In this document: one piece after another, positions 15,090-21,787 of the stretch
How the letters are laid out: each line of letters begins with the position of its first letter
How positions within the stretch are numbered: the first letter of the stretch is position 1
Assembly (NCBI GenBank): GCA_036381435.1
Contig: DASVCW010000032.1
Location: 1-21,787 of the forward strand
Source: Fodinibius sp036381435
Lineage (GTDB): Bacteria > Bacteroidota > Rhodothermia > Balneolales > Balneolaceae
Direction of reading: 5' to 3'
Length of the DNA stretch: 21,787 bases
Program-made: the position numbers and the translations under genes
Notes under the pieces: model-generated
Databases searched by the model: none
The model's input: the letters and a program-made list of their open reading frames with translations, nothing else
What the model was told of the DNA's origin: nothing

Positions 15090-15308
15090 TCAACAATACC
15101 CTTCAAGTAGCATCTGAAGTTCTCTGAAGAATAAAGTGGAAATAGTGTTCAGTTGTTCTGGATTCAGTTGTCCAATATTTTCTTTGAGTTTCGTTAATGC
15201 TTTCGGTTGGATTCGACACAAATCCGAACAATTTTTGTCACTCAGAGATAAATAAAAAATTAAAATGGGCGTTTTTTCGTCTTGGACAAACCTTAGGGAA
15301 AGAAATAA
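15090..15308 (-). other. Start-less 72-codon open stretch, possible gene relic
   Basis: The - strand frame from 15308 to the stop at 15090-15092 has no ATG and encodes a plausible helical protein end (QPKALTKLKENIGQLNPEQL, then FFRELQMLLEGYC). The composition looks like real coding sequence rather than random AT-rich DNA, but the family is unknown. It begins immediately after an in-frame TAG. Together with the acetyltransferase scrap it suggests this gap held genes that have been lost. Confidence 0.3.
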
Positions 15309-15481
15309 CTAGCTTGCTAAGATCAAATAAAATATATAGATAGGGCTAAAATAAATTCGTTTAAAAATCTTGCTTCGCAATACCTCTTTCTTTGGGAACA
15401 ATAGTAATTGAAGCTCCTATAAAACATTGTAATAATCTTGGAAGGATCGTTGTACTTAATTTTATATAAATCTTTAGATAA

Positions 15482-15943
15482 ATGAAGATACAAACACAGC
15501 TGACTGTTCGGGAAAGATTTCACAATCCATGGGTATATGAAGACAGGGATCAAAAAGTAAAAGTACTACTGGTGGATGATCATCAGTTGATGCATGGAGT
15601 GCTAAAAAAGATAGTTAATGCAGAAAACGATTTAACTGTTATAGCTGAGGCATTCGATGGAGAAGAGGCCATAAAATTAGCACAGGAAACTTCACCTGAT
15701 ATCATTATTATGGATGTTAATATGCCTCGTAAGAATGGCATTGAAGCTACAAAAGAAATAATGTCACGAATGCCCTCTCTGCGGATCATTGGGTTATCGC
15801 TACATGATCACGAAGATGTTATAAAAAGTATGTTAACTGCAGGTGCCTCGGCTTATTTGACAAAGGATCAAGCTTTTAAAACTTTGTGCAGCACCATCCG
15901 AAGAGAAGCTAAGCTGATGAGATCTTCAGGAGTGCAGTTATAA
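15482..15943 (+). CDS. Single-domain response regulator (receiver only)
   Basis: This 153-residue protein is a CheY-like receiver with the NarL-type sequence style. It has the acidic pair Asp32/Asp33 (VLLVDDHQLM), phospho-acceptor Asp78 (DIIIMDVNMPRKNG), switch Ser106 (GLSLHDH) and Lys128 (YLTKDQ). After the receiver there are only about 20 residues, with no LuxR-type helix-turn-helix, so it either signals by protein contact or has lost its output domain. The first 23 residues (ending NPWVYEDRDQ) are an unusual N-terminal extension that could be the trace of a fused upstream kinase. It lies close to an Hpt gene across galE, a possible phosphorelay partner. It converges on galE with an 85-bp gap. 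Confidence 0.88.
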   Translation: MKIQTQLTVRERFHNPWVYEDRDQKVKVLLVDDHQLMHGVLKKIVNAENDLTVIAEAFDGEEAIKLAQETSPDIIIMDVNMPRKNGIEATKEIMSRMPSLRIIGLSLHDHEDVIKSMLTAGASAYLTKDQAFKTLCSTIRREAKLMRSSGVQL

Positions 15944-15989
15944 ATCGTGCTTTGTTTTAACCCCTGTTTCAACAGTGAACAGCGATCAA

Positions 15990-16025
15990 TTAACAGTAAC
16001 CGGTTTAGTTAATACTCACTGTTAA
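15990..16025. terminator. Weak inverted repeat between convergent genes
   Basis: TTAACAGT at 15990-15997 and ACTGTTAA at 16018-16025 are perfect 8-bp complements with a 20-nt loop, between the ends of the receiver gene and galE. The surrounding CAGTGAACAG-type sequence is a common low-complexity spacer. There is no U tract, so a bidirectional terminator role is only a guess. Confidence 0.3.
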
Positions 16026-16028
16026 CTG

Positions 16029-17036
16029 CTAATATCCCTCCGGGTTTTCCGACTGCCAGCGCCAGGAGTCTTTACACATATCGACCAGGTTATGTTTAGC
16101 CTTCCAGTTGAGTTCTTTTTCGGCTTTGGAAGGGTCTGCATAACAACTGGCGATGTCTCCGGGACGTCGATCAGTGATTTTATAGGGCACATCTTTGCCA
16201 GAGGCTTTTTCAAACGCTTTAACAACATCAAGAACGCTGTAACCCCGTCCCGTCCCAAGGTTATAAGCTACCACACCAGGACTTGATTCCAGTTTTTCCA
16301 ATGCTTTTAAATGACCAACTGCCAAATCAACCACATGAATATAATCGCGAACTCCAGTGCCATCGTGAGTGGGATAATCATCACCAAAAACCGATAGCTC
16401 ATTTAATTTACCAACAGCAACCTGGGTGATGTAAGGCATCAAATTATTAGGAATATCATTAGGATCTTCACCAATTTGTCCGCTTCTGTGTGCTCCCACA
16501 GGATTAAAATAGCGAAGTAGAGCGATATTCCAGTTCTCATCCGACACATGCAGATCACGAAGTATCTCTTCAATAAACAGTTTGGTTCGGCCATATGGAT
16601 TGGTAGCCGAAAGTGGGAAATCTTCTTTGATAGGCACTTTGTGAGGGTCTCCGTAAACGGTGGCCGAAGAGCTGAAGACTAAATTCATCACCCCGTGCTT
16701 CTTCATCATTTCACACAAATAGAGGGTACCGGTGATGTTGTTGTGATAGTATTTGAGCGGTTTACTTACCGATTCGCCCACCGCTTTATATCCCGCAAAA
16801 TGGATAACGGAATTGATATTGTGGCTGCTAAAGATATCATTCAGGGCATCTTTATTCAACAAATCAGTTTCATAAAAAGTAAGTTGTCGTCCGGTGATTT
16901 CCTCAACACGATCCAGAGCCTCTTTTTTACTGTTGTCCAGATTATCAACAACAACAACACTTTTATCCTGATTCAGGAGCTCTAAAACGGTATGACTGCC
17001 AATGTATCCGGCACCTCCGGTAACGAGTATACTCAT
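16029..17036 (-). CDS. galE: UDP-glucose 4-epimerase
   Basis: This 335-residue extended short-chain dehydrogenase/reductase interconverts UDP-glucose and UDP-galactose, supplying galactosyl units for surface polysaccharides and the Leloir pathway. Motifs are the NAD loop GGAGYIG (residues 7-13), Asp31 binding the NAD ribose, catalytic Ser124 in FSSSATVYG, and Tyr148/Lys152 in NPYGRTK. ALLRYFNPVGAHRSG and GTGRGYSVLDVV are also typical of GalE. Length and order are standard. The start at 17036 places the methionine directly before SILVTGGAGYIG. No other Leloir gene is adjacent. The hpt gene lies 89 bp upstream on the same strand with a hairpin between them, so co-transcription is uncertain. Confidence 0.96.
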   Translation of the reverse strand: MSILVTGGAGYIGSHTVLELLNQDKSVVVVDNLDNSKKEALDRVEEITGRQLTFYETDLLNKDALNDIFSSHNINSVIHFAGYKAVGESVSKPLKYYHNNITGTLYLCEMMKKHGVMNLVFSSSATVYGDPHKVPIKEDFPLSATNPYGRTKLFIEEILRDLHVSDENWNIALLRYFNPVGAHRSGQIGEDPNDIPNNLMPYITQVAVGKLNELSVFGDDYPTHDGTGVRDYIHVVDLAVGHLKALEKLESSPGVVAYNLGTGRGYSVLDVVKAFEKASGKDVPYKITDRRPGDIASCYADPSKAEKELNWKAKHNLVDMCKDSWRWQSENPEGY

Positions 17037-17094
17037 AAAAATTTAAGTAAAGGATTAAATGAGAATATTTGAGACAAAAATTAATTTCCATTAC

Positions 17095-17112
17095 CCCGCC
17101 CTAAAGGACGGG
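17095..17112 (-). terminator. Hairpin between hpt and galE
   Basis: As - strand RNA this reads CCCGUCC-UUUA-GGGCGGG, a 7-bp stem with one G-U pair and a 4-nt loop. On the + strand the same position would be a C-A mismatch, so the structure favours - strand RNA. It sits 14 bp after the hpt stop. The following sequence is AT-rich (GTAATGGAAATTAATTTTTG) but has no immediate U tract, so it may be a weak terminator or a processing/attenuation element. Confidence 0.45.
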
Positions 17113-17125
17113 CAAAGAAGAACAA

Positions 17126-17479
17126 TCATTTTTGCTCTTCGGCTAAGTGATCAAGTTCCTTTTGAACAGCGGCACATACCTTATTCATTTTATTTACGGA
17201 TGAAGTCAGATCTTCTTTACCGGCATCACTTTCAAGCAGTTTTTTTGCCTGCTCATATTCATCAATAACTTCTCCTGCGCCCATCATTTGAGCCCCCGGC
17301 TTCATTTTATGACCCGCTCGTCTCAACTTTTCCATATCTCGATTCAATAGATGAATGCGATAATTCTGAATAAATTCTTCAAATGTTGCAACCCCTGCCT
17401 CACAAAAATCAGTAATATATTCAGCATCATTAAAAAGCATATCTTTGATTTTATCAGGATTGATAAAGCGATAATCCAT
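17126..17479 (-). CDS. Hpt domain-containing phosphotransfer protein
   Basis: This 117-residue, all-helical protein matches a stand-alone histidine phosphotransfer domain. The key motif is LRRAGHKMKPGAQMMGA, with His57 as the phosphorylatable residue followed by the usual lysine and small residues of the four-helix bundle. Helices flank it on both sides (about 8-45 and 68-115). Such proteins pass phosphate between receiver domains of hybrid kinases and response regulators. The nearest receiver is the output-less regulator beyond galE, which makes a relay plausible, but the kinase is not in the window. The start at 17479 faces the divergent outer-membrane protein gene across a 134-bp region containing a near-palindrome. 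Confidence 0.87.
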   Translation of the reverse strand: MDYRFINPDKIKDMLFNDAEYITDFCEAGVATFEEFIQNYRIHLLNRDMEKLRRAGHKMKPGAQMMGAGEVIDEYEQAKKLLESDAGKEDLTSSVNKMNKVCAAVQKELDHLAEEQK

Positions 17480-17532
17480 AAATAATTTTTTTGATTGACA
17501 ACTTCGAAATATTCAAGAAGGAACGCGTCATA

Positions 17533-17558
17533 CTTATCAAACATTAATGTATGATAAG
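17533..17558. promoter_or_regulatory. 26-bp near-perfect palindrome between divergent genes
   Basis: Outer arms CTTATCA (17533-17539) and TGATAAG (17552-17558) are exact complements, and the centre ACATTAATGT (17541-17550) is a perfect palindrome. Only the A/A pair at 17540 and 17551 breaks the symmetry. It lies 53 bp upstream of hpt and 55 bp upstream of the outer-membrane protein gene, nearly central. This is the expected form of an operator for a dimeric regulator controlling both genes. Confidence 0.55.
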
Positions 17559-17613
17559 AAGCTTTTCAAAAACCATTCTTAACATAAGAATTATCATTAA
17601 AAGGTAAGAATAA

Positions 17614-20600
17614 ATGTCGCCCAATAAGCTAAATTATTTTTTTTGTTTTTTCTTAGTTCTCATTATTTGCCCTCAGCTTTCATATGCCCAATATTTCGGA
17701 AGAAACAGTGTTCAGTACGAAGATTTTGATTTTCAAGTACTTCATACCAAGCACTTCAACATTTACCATTATCCGAGAGAAGAGGAAGCCATAGAAGATT
17801 TAGGGCGTCTTGCCGAACGTTGGTACGATCGTCATTCCACTACTCTGCATCATGAAATCCCGTTTGATAATCCACTCGTTATCTATGCAAATCATGCTGA
17901 TTTTCAGCAAAACGATATCGTTCCCCGGGTTTCAATCGGAACAGGTGGGGTAACCGAAGGACGTCGTAACAGGGTAATTATGCCCTTTACACAGGCTAAC
18001 CAGAGTACCAATCATGTGCTGGGGCACGAATTAGTACATGCTTTTCAATATGATATTGCCCGACAGGACCTTATTGGCGGCATTCGTGCTACCAGTAAAT
18101 TACCATTGTGGTTCATAGAAGGAATGGCTGAATATCTCTCCCTTGGCCCCGTAAGTACCCAAACTGCTATGTATCTGCGCGATGCCGTTTACTATGATGA
18201 TATTCCTGCTATCAAAGATATAAAACCCGGTTCCGGATACTTTGTTTATCGATATGGTCATGCACTATGGGCATATATAACAGGAGTCTGGGGCGATGAT
18301 GTTATAGATGATTTATATATAACCTCTGCTCAAAAAGGGCTGAAACTAGGATTTGCAGAGGTTTTAAAACTTTCTGTTGATTCAGTTTCTACTCTTTGGC
18401 AAAATGCGGTCAGAGAAAAATATGCCGATGACGTAAGGCAGCTTGTTCCGCCCGACAGTGTGGGAAAGCTTATCCGCGGTTCAGGTTCATTGAATGTTGC
18501 CCCCGCTTTGAGTCCCAATGGAGAGTTGATGGTTTTTATTTCTGAAAAAAACCTGTTTTCGCTCGAACTCTTTCTGGCTGATGCAAAGACCGGTGAAATT
18601 ATCCGTAAACTCACCAGCACGGCCAGATCGCCTCACCTTAATGCTATACGGTTTATTGAATCTTCCGGAAGCTGGTCGCCGGACGGCAGTAAATTTGCTG
18701 CAGCTATTTTTGCTGAAGGAGATAACCGAATTGCCATTATTGACATTTCAGGCGGTGGGGTGATCCGTGAAATTGCTTTCGATCAAGTGGAGGCTTTATC
18801 AAACCCGGCATGGTCGCCGGATGGCAGTAAAATTGCGTTTTCAGGTGGATCGGGAGGCTATTCTGATATCTATATTTATAATCTAGAAACGGATTCACTT
18901 GTCAATATCACCGAGGACCGTTATTCTGATTTACAGCCTACATGGTCTCCTAACGGCGCAAAAATTGCTTTTGTAAGCGATCGCGGGCGCGACACTGATT
19001 TCGATTCGATGATTTTTGGTAACATGAAAATCATCGAATACCATCTCGAAACGGGACAAATGAGGATTTTACCGCATTTCTATGATTCCAAACATATTAA
19101 TCCCGTTTACAGTCCCGATGGAACTTCGCTTTATTATATTTCTGATTATGAAGGTTTCAGCAATGTGTATCGCTACGACTTCGTAACAGGTGAGCGTTAT
19201 AAAATAACCAATGTACTTACCGGAGTCTCAGGCATCAGTGAATATTCACCTGCCATAACGGTGGCAAGAGATACGGGTGAAATGATTGTTACCGTTTTCA
19301 AAAAAGGAAATTACAATTTATATCATATACCGAGCGATGAACTCGGTGGAGTGCAAGTTGTCAATTATGCGCATGTTGCAAATTCAAAACGATTGCCGCC
19401 GATAGGTGAGGGCGGTAATGAAATCACCCTTACTTATCTCAGTAACCCGGAGAGAAATTTGCCTCTCGAATCTTCATTCGGACTGAGTGAATACGACCCC
19501 ACGCTTTCGTTAAGTTATATTACCGGCGGTGCAGGAATAGGATATAGCAACAGGCTGGGTGTGGGAGCCGCGGGGGGTGTTACAGCTGTATTTAGTGATT
19601 TACTTAACCAGCGCCGATTATTTTTAAACCTTCAATTGCAGGGAAGCTTACAGGATATTGGCGGACAAATTGGTTATTTAAATACTGATAACCGTTTTAT
19701 TTACGGCGGGGCTATTAGCCACCGAACGTATCGCACGGTTAGGGCAGGAGCCAGACGAGATACTTTACAAGTCGATGGACAAACTATTCCAATACTTCGT
19801 TTTAACAGGGCCACGAGAAGGGTTTTTCAGGATCAAGCATCATTTTTAGGTTCTTACCCTTTCAGCCGTACCCAGCGATTCGAAACTTCGTTGACTTACA
19901 CTCGATTAAGCTATGATTTTGAGCTTGAAACTTCATTGATATTGCCCGGTGGAGCACTTTTTGATCGCTTTAGTCAGGATCTTCAAACTCCTGATCCGCT
20001 TAATTTGGTAAGTGCATCCATGGCTTATGTAGAAGATAACTCTCTTGCTGCTTTTACCGGGCCAATCAGGGGGCACCGTATGCGGCTGGAGGTTCAGCCT
20101 ACAACGGGTTCATTATCTTATCTCATGGCCCTGGCAGACTACCGCCGTTATTTTTACGCTCGTCCTTTTACTTTCGCTTTCCGTGCTCTACACACGGGAC
20201 GTTATTTTGGTGATGCCGAAGACCAGCGCTTAACTCCAAATTATCTCGGTTATGAAAGTCTGGTTCGTGGTTATAATATCAATTCATTTAGTTCGGAAGA
20301 GTGTACGATTACAGCTGATGGCAGATGTGCCGAATTCAGCCGTTTAGTTGGCAGTAAAATTGCAGTTGCGAACGCAGAAATACGTCTTCCCATTTTAGGT
20401 TTAGAACAATTAGCATTATTCAGTACCAGGATTATTCCCACCACTTTTGTCGCTTTTTTCGATGCCGGAGTAGCTTGGACATCGGATGAATTACCTGAGT
20501 TACGATGGGCTACATCATCAACAACCGAACGTGTGCCTGTTTTCAGTACCGGATTAAGCTTGAGGGTGAATGTCTTAGGGTTTTTAGTTGCTGAAGTCTA

Positions 20601-20670
20601 CTATGCCATTCCTTTTCAGCGCCCCGGAACGGACGGAGTATTTGGTTTTCACATATCGCCGGGCTGGTGA
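17614..20670 (+). CDS. Outer-membrane protein: MA-type peptidase domain, PD40 propeller and C-terminal beta-barrel
   Basis: This 1018-residue exported protein has three parts. After a signal peptide (FFCFFLVLIICPQLSYAQ) comes a gluzincin-like peptidase domain with HELVH (His138, Glu139, His142) and FIEGMAEY, where Glu169 is the likely third zinc ligand. From about 290 to 600 there are TolB/PD40-type propeller blades with WSPDGSKFAA, WSPDGSKIAF, WSPNGAKIAFVSDRG and YSPDGTSLYYISD. From about 625 to the end lies an outer-membrane beta-barrel of alternating strands closing with VFGFHISPGW and a terminal aromatic residue, as required for BAM assembly. All metal ligands are present, so it may be an active surface protease; the propeller probably recruits substrate or peptidoglycan-associated partners. 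Similar fusions exist in Rhodothermota and Gemmatimonadota. Substrate is unknown. Confidence 0.88.
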   Translation: MSPNKLNYFFCFFLVLIICPQLSYAQYFGRNSVQYEDFDFQVLHTKHFNIYHYPREEEAIEDLGRLAERWYDRHSTTLHHEIPFDNPLVIYANHADFQQNDIVPRVSIGTGGVTEGRRNRVIMPFTQANQSTNHVLGHELVHAFQYDIARQDLIGGIRATSKLPLWFIEGMAEYLSLGPVSTQTAMYLRDAVYYDDIPAIKDIKPGSGYFVYRYGHALWAYITGVWGDDVIDDLYITSAQKGLKLGFAEVLKLSVDSVSTLWQNAVREKYADDVRQLVPPDSVGKLIRGSGSLNVAPALSPNGELMVFISEKNLFSLELFLADAKTGEIIRKLTSTARSPHLNAIRFIESSGSWSPDGSKFAAAIFAEGDNRIAIIDISGGGVIREIAFDQVEALSNPAWSPDGSKIAFSGGSGGYSDIYIYNLETDSLVNITEDRYSDLQPTWSPNGAKIAFVSDRGRDTDFDSMIFGNMKIIEYHLETGQMRILPHFYDSKHINPVYSPDGTSLYYISDYEGFSNVYRYDFVTGERYKITNVLTGVSGISEYSPAITVARDTGEMIVTVFKKGNYNLYHIPSDELGGVQVVNYAHVANSKRLPPIGEGGNEITLTYLSNPERNLPLESSFGLSEYDPTLSLSYITGGAGIGYSNRLGVGAAGGVTAVFSDLLNQRRLFLNLQLQGSLQDIGGQIGYLNTDNRFIYGGAISHRTYRTVRAGARRDTLQVDGQTIPILRFNRATRRVFQDQASFLGSYPFSRTQRFETSLTYTRLSYDFELETSLILPGGALFDRFSQDLQTPDPLNLVSASMAYVEDNSLAAFTGPIRGHRMRLEVQPTTGSLSYLMALADYRRYFYARPFTFAFRALHTGRYFGDAEDQRLTPNYLGYESLVRGYNINSFSSEECTITADGRCAEFSRLVGSKIAVANAEIRLPILGLEQLALFSTRIIPTTFVAFFDAGVAWTSDELPELRWATSSTTERVPVFSTGLSLRVNVLGFLVAEVYYAIPFQRPGTDGVFGFHISPGW

Positions 20671-20682
20671 TTTCCTAGATAT

Positions 20683-20847
20683 TGTCATTTCGACCGGAGT
20701 CCGTGGTTTTCCGGACGGAGCGGAGAAATCTCATCCGCTTTAAAAATGGCTGGTGGCTTTGATAAGAGGAGCAAGGTGGCTCAAAACGGATGAGATTTCT
20801 CGACTACGACTCTTTTAAAAACCAAAGAGTCTTCGCTCGAAATGACA
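20683..20847. repeat. Structured intergenic repeat, copy R1
   Basis: This 165-bp element has perfect 11-bp terminal inverted repeats, TGTCATTTCGA at 20683 and TCGAAATGACA at 20837. Inside are an inverted pair GAGAAATCTCATCCG and CGGATGAGATTTCTC (20723-20737 and 20787-20801) and a stem GACTCTTT/AAAGAGTC at 20808-20831. It starts exactly 12 bp after the outer-membrane protein stop, so it may terminate or protect that mRNA. It is the intact relative of the degenerate copy after ispG. The remaining 20848-20936 is AT-rich and should carry the promoter of the GIY-YIG gene. Confidence 0.85.
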
Positions 20848-20936
20848 CTCTAATTTTTTAAAATTGATAAAAAAGTTGTAAGGATTTCTCTTTTCAAAGG
20901 TCTTACTATAAATCATCTTATCTAATAAGTGAATGT

Positions 20937-21239
20937 ATGTATTACGTTTATATTACCGCCAGCATCTCCAGAGTGATTTATGTAGGAATAACGAGCAGTT
21001 TGTATAATCGAATTAAACAGCACAAGGCAGGAGAGGATCCAAAAGCTTTTACCACCAGGTATAAAGTAAATCGTTTAGTCTACTACGAGACTTATAAAGA
21101 TGTTTATGATGCAATAGAACGGGAAAAACAAATCAAGCGCTGGAGCAGAAAAAAGAAGATCAATTTAATTGAGTCTGTTAATCCAAAATGGAATGATTTG
21201 TCCATTGAGCCAATGTTTGATAAGCCTTCTCAGCATTAA
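20937..21239 (+). CDS. GIY-YIG nuclease domain protein
   Basis: This 100-residue protein is essentially one GIY-YIG domain of the small YhbQ/UPF0213-like type. The GIY-equivalent is VYI at residues 4-6 and the YIG-equivalent is YVG at 15-17. The conserved Arg25 follows in SSLYNRIKQHK, the catalytic Glu lies in the AIEREKQIKRW helix (Glu61 or Glu63), and the conserved Asn82 is in VNPKWNDL. These metal-dependent nucleases act on DNA in homing, repair or mobile elements; this subgroup has no settled role. It is a lone gene lying between two copies of the structured repeat, with the second copy starting 12 bp after its stop. That layout suggests the gene and repeats form one unit. Confidence 0.92.
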   Translation: MYYVYITASISRVIYVGITSSLYNRIKQHKAGEDPKAFTTRYKVNRLVYYETYKDVYDAIEREKQIKRWSRKKKINLIESVNPKWNDLSIEPMFDKPSQH

Positions 21240-21251
21240 ACTAACCACTGT

Positions 21252-21424
21252 TGTCATTTCGACCGGAGTCCGTGGTTTTCCGGACGGAGCGTCCCGACAG
21301 CAGTCGGGATCATCCGCTTTAAAAATGGTTGTTATCTTTGATAGGAAGAGTAGGTGGCTCAGAACGGATGAAATTTCTCGACTTAGGTTCTTTAAAAGCA
21401 AAAGAACCTGCGCTCGAAATGACA
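21252..21424. repeat. Structured intergenic repeat, copy R2
   Basis: This 173-bp element is in the same orientation as R1 with the same terminal repeats (TGTCATTTCGA at 21252, TCGAAATGACA at 21414). Its first 40 bases equal those of R1. It differs by a small hairpin module TCCCGAC-AGCA-GTCGGGA at about 21292-21309 in place of GAGAAATC. Its last stem is AGGTTCTTT/AAAGAACCT (21385-21409), different in sequence from the R1 stem yet fully paired. It lies between the ends of the GIY-YIG gene and the convergent thioesterase gene and may serve as a terminator for both. Confidence 0.85.
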
Positions 21425-21443
21425 TTTTTTATAGAATCAATAC

Positions 21444-21787
21444 TCAGTTCTGCGCTTCAGTAATATTATGAGGAGTAGGCCTTCCCTGTTCGTCAAGATG
21501 TACGAATACAATTTCGTCAATTTCAATAATTACTCTTTTAGAGAATTTGTGACGAACTTCACAACGAACGGTGATAGATGTACGTCCGAATTTTACCGTT
21601 TCCATACCAATTTCAATGATATCACCCAACCGGGCAGAACTTACAAAATTGATCTCGGTCATAAATTTTGTAACAATATTCCCTTTGCCAAGCTGACAAA
21701 TCGCATAAATAGCGGCCTCTTCATCAATCCAGCTTAGAACACTGCCGCCAAAAAGCGTTCCGCCGGCATTTAAGTCGTGAGGTTTAA
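21444..21787 (-). CDS. Hotdog-fold acyl-CoA thioesterase, C-terminal part
   Basis: The - strand frame is open to the right edge, so the N-terminus is missing. The visible 114 residues read DLNAGGTLFGGSVLSWIDEE, then IVTKFMTEINFVSSARLGD, VKFGRTSITVRCEVRH and a short tail ending NITEAQN. N..G.lFGG.vl.wiDe is the hotdog active-site loop and helix of YciA/ACOT-type acyl-CoA thioesterases, with the Asp of WIDE as the likely catalytic residue. The enzyme hydrolyses acyl-CoA to free acid and CoA in the cytoplasm. A methionine at 21662 is internal and should not be taken as the start, because the catalytic loop lies upstream of it. The gene converges on the GIY-YIG gene, with repeat R2 between them. 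Confidence 0.9.
   Translation of the reverse strand, partial: KPHDLNAGGTLFGGSVLSWIDEEAAIYAICQLGKGNIVTKFMTEINFVSSARLGDIIEIGMETVKFGRTSITVRCEVRHKFSKRVIIEIDEIVFVHLDEQGRPTPHNITEAQN

Noticed and set aside
15323..15553. 76-codon - strand frame overlapping the receiver start
   Set aside because: Overlaps the start of a clear receiver gene on the other strand and has an AT-driven Tyr/Ile/Ser composition.
20683..21424. CRISPR array
   Set aside because: Only two repeat copies about 400 bp apart with a protein gene between them; no spacer series or cas genes.
21444..21662. Thioesterase as a complete 72-residue protein from the methionine at 21662
   Set aside because: The same frame stays open to the window edge and contains the hotdog active-site loop upstream of that methionine.

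Overview
The window looks like chromosomal DNA from a member of the FCB group, most likely Balneolota/Rhodothermota or a close Bacteroidota relative. This rests on several traits seen together: weak or absent Shine-Dalgarno sequences, the long-insert type of IspG, a fused peptidase/beta-propeller/outer-membrane-barrel protein, RHS/YD-repeat proteins of the Bacteroidota style, and intergenic repeats beginning TGTCATTTCGA. It is an inference from gene content, not from a phylogeny.

Left part (1-7359), all on the + strand and mostly housekeeping. It opens with the C-terminal end of a rhomboid-family membrane protease, then ispG (isoprenoid MEP pathway), a small lipoprotein and a secreted TPR protein. 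A 232-bp inverted-repeat element lies upstream of a tight operon-like run: pfkA, a membrane-anchored thioredoxin-fold protein whose CxxC has become SxxS, pabC (start corrected to 5225) and pabB. The last three overlap or nearly touch. PabB and PabC together make p-aminobenzoate for folate.

Middle part (7360-11547) is a decaying RHS locus. A secreted RHS N-terminus (7911-9212) is cut off where the family normally continues. A YD-repeat and RHS-core region follows, broken by three single-base deletions. It ends in a variable C-terminal toxin-like domain (10206-10772), and a small likely immunity gene starts 2 bp later. Remnants of at least two more RHS cores follow at 11104-11434. The 551-bp gap upstream holds perfect or near-perfect palindromes and a possible further RHS scrap.

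Right part (11548-21787) starts with tRNA-Leu(CAA) on the - strand. Next come a - strand pair (a three-repeat membrane/coiled-coil protein of unknown function, then a YihY family protein), a decayed stretch with an acetyltransferase remnant, and a lone response-regulator receiver. galE and an Hpt phosphotransfer gene follow on the - strand. A large outer-membrane protein (HExxH peptidase, PD40 propeller, beta-barrel) is divergent from hpt, with a 26-bp near-palindrome between them. The window ends with a GIY-YIG nuclease gene placed between two copies of a structured repeat whose terminal stems covary, and the C-terminal part of a hotdog-fold acyl-CoA thioesterase running off the right edge.

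The strongest candidates for something undescribed are the GIY-YIG gene with its paired covarying repeats, the toxin/immunity tip left behind in the broken RHS locus, and the three-repeat membrane protein next to YihY.
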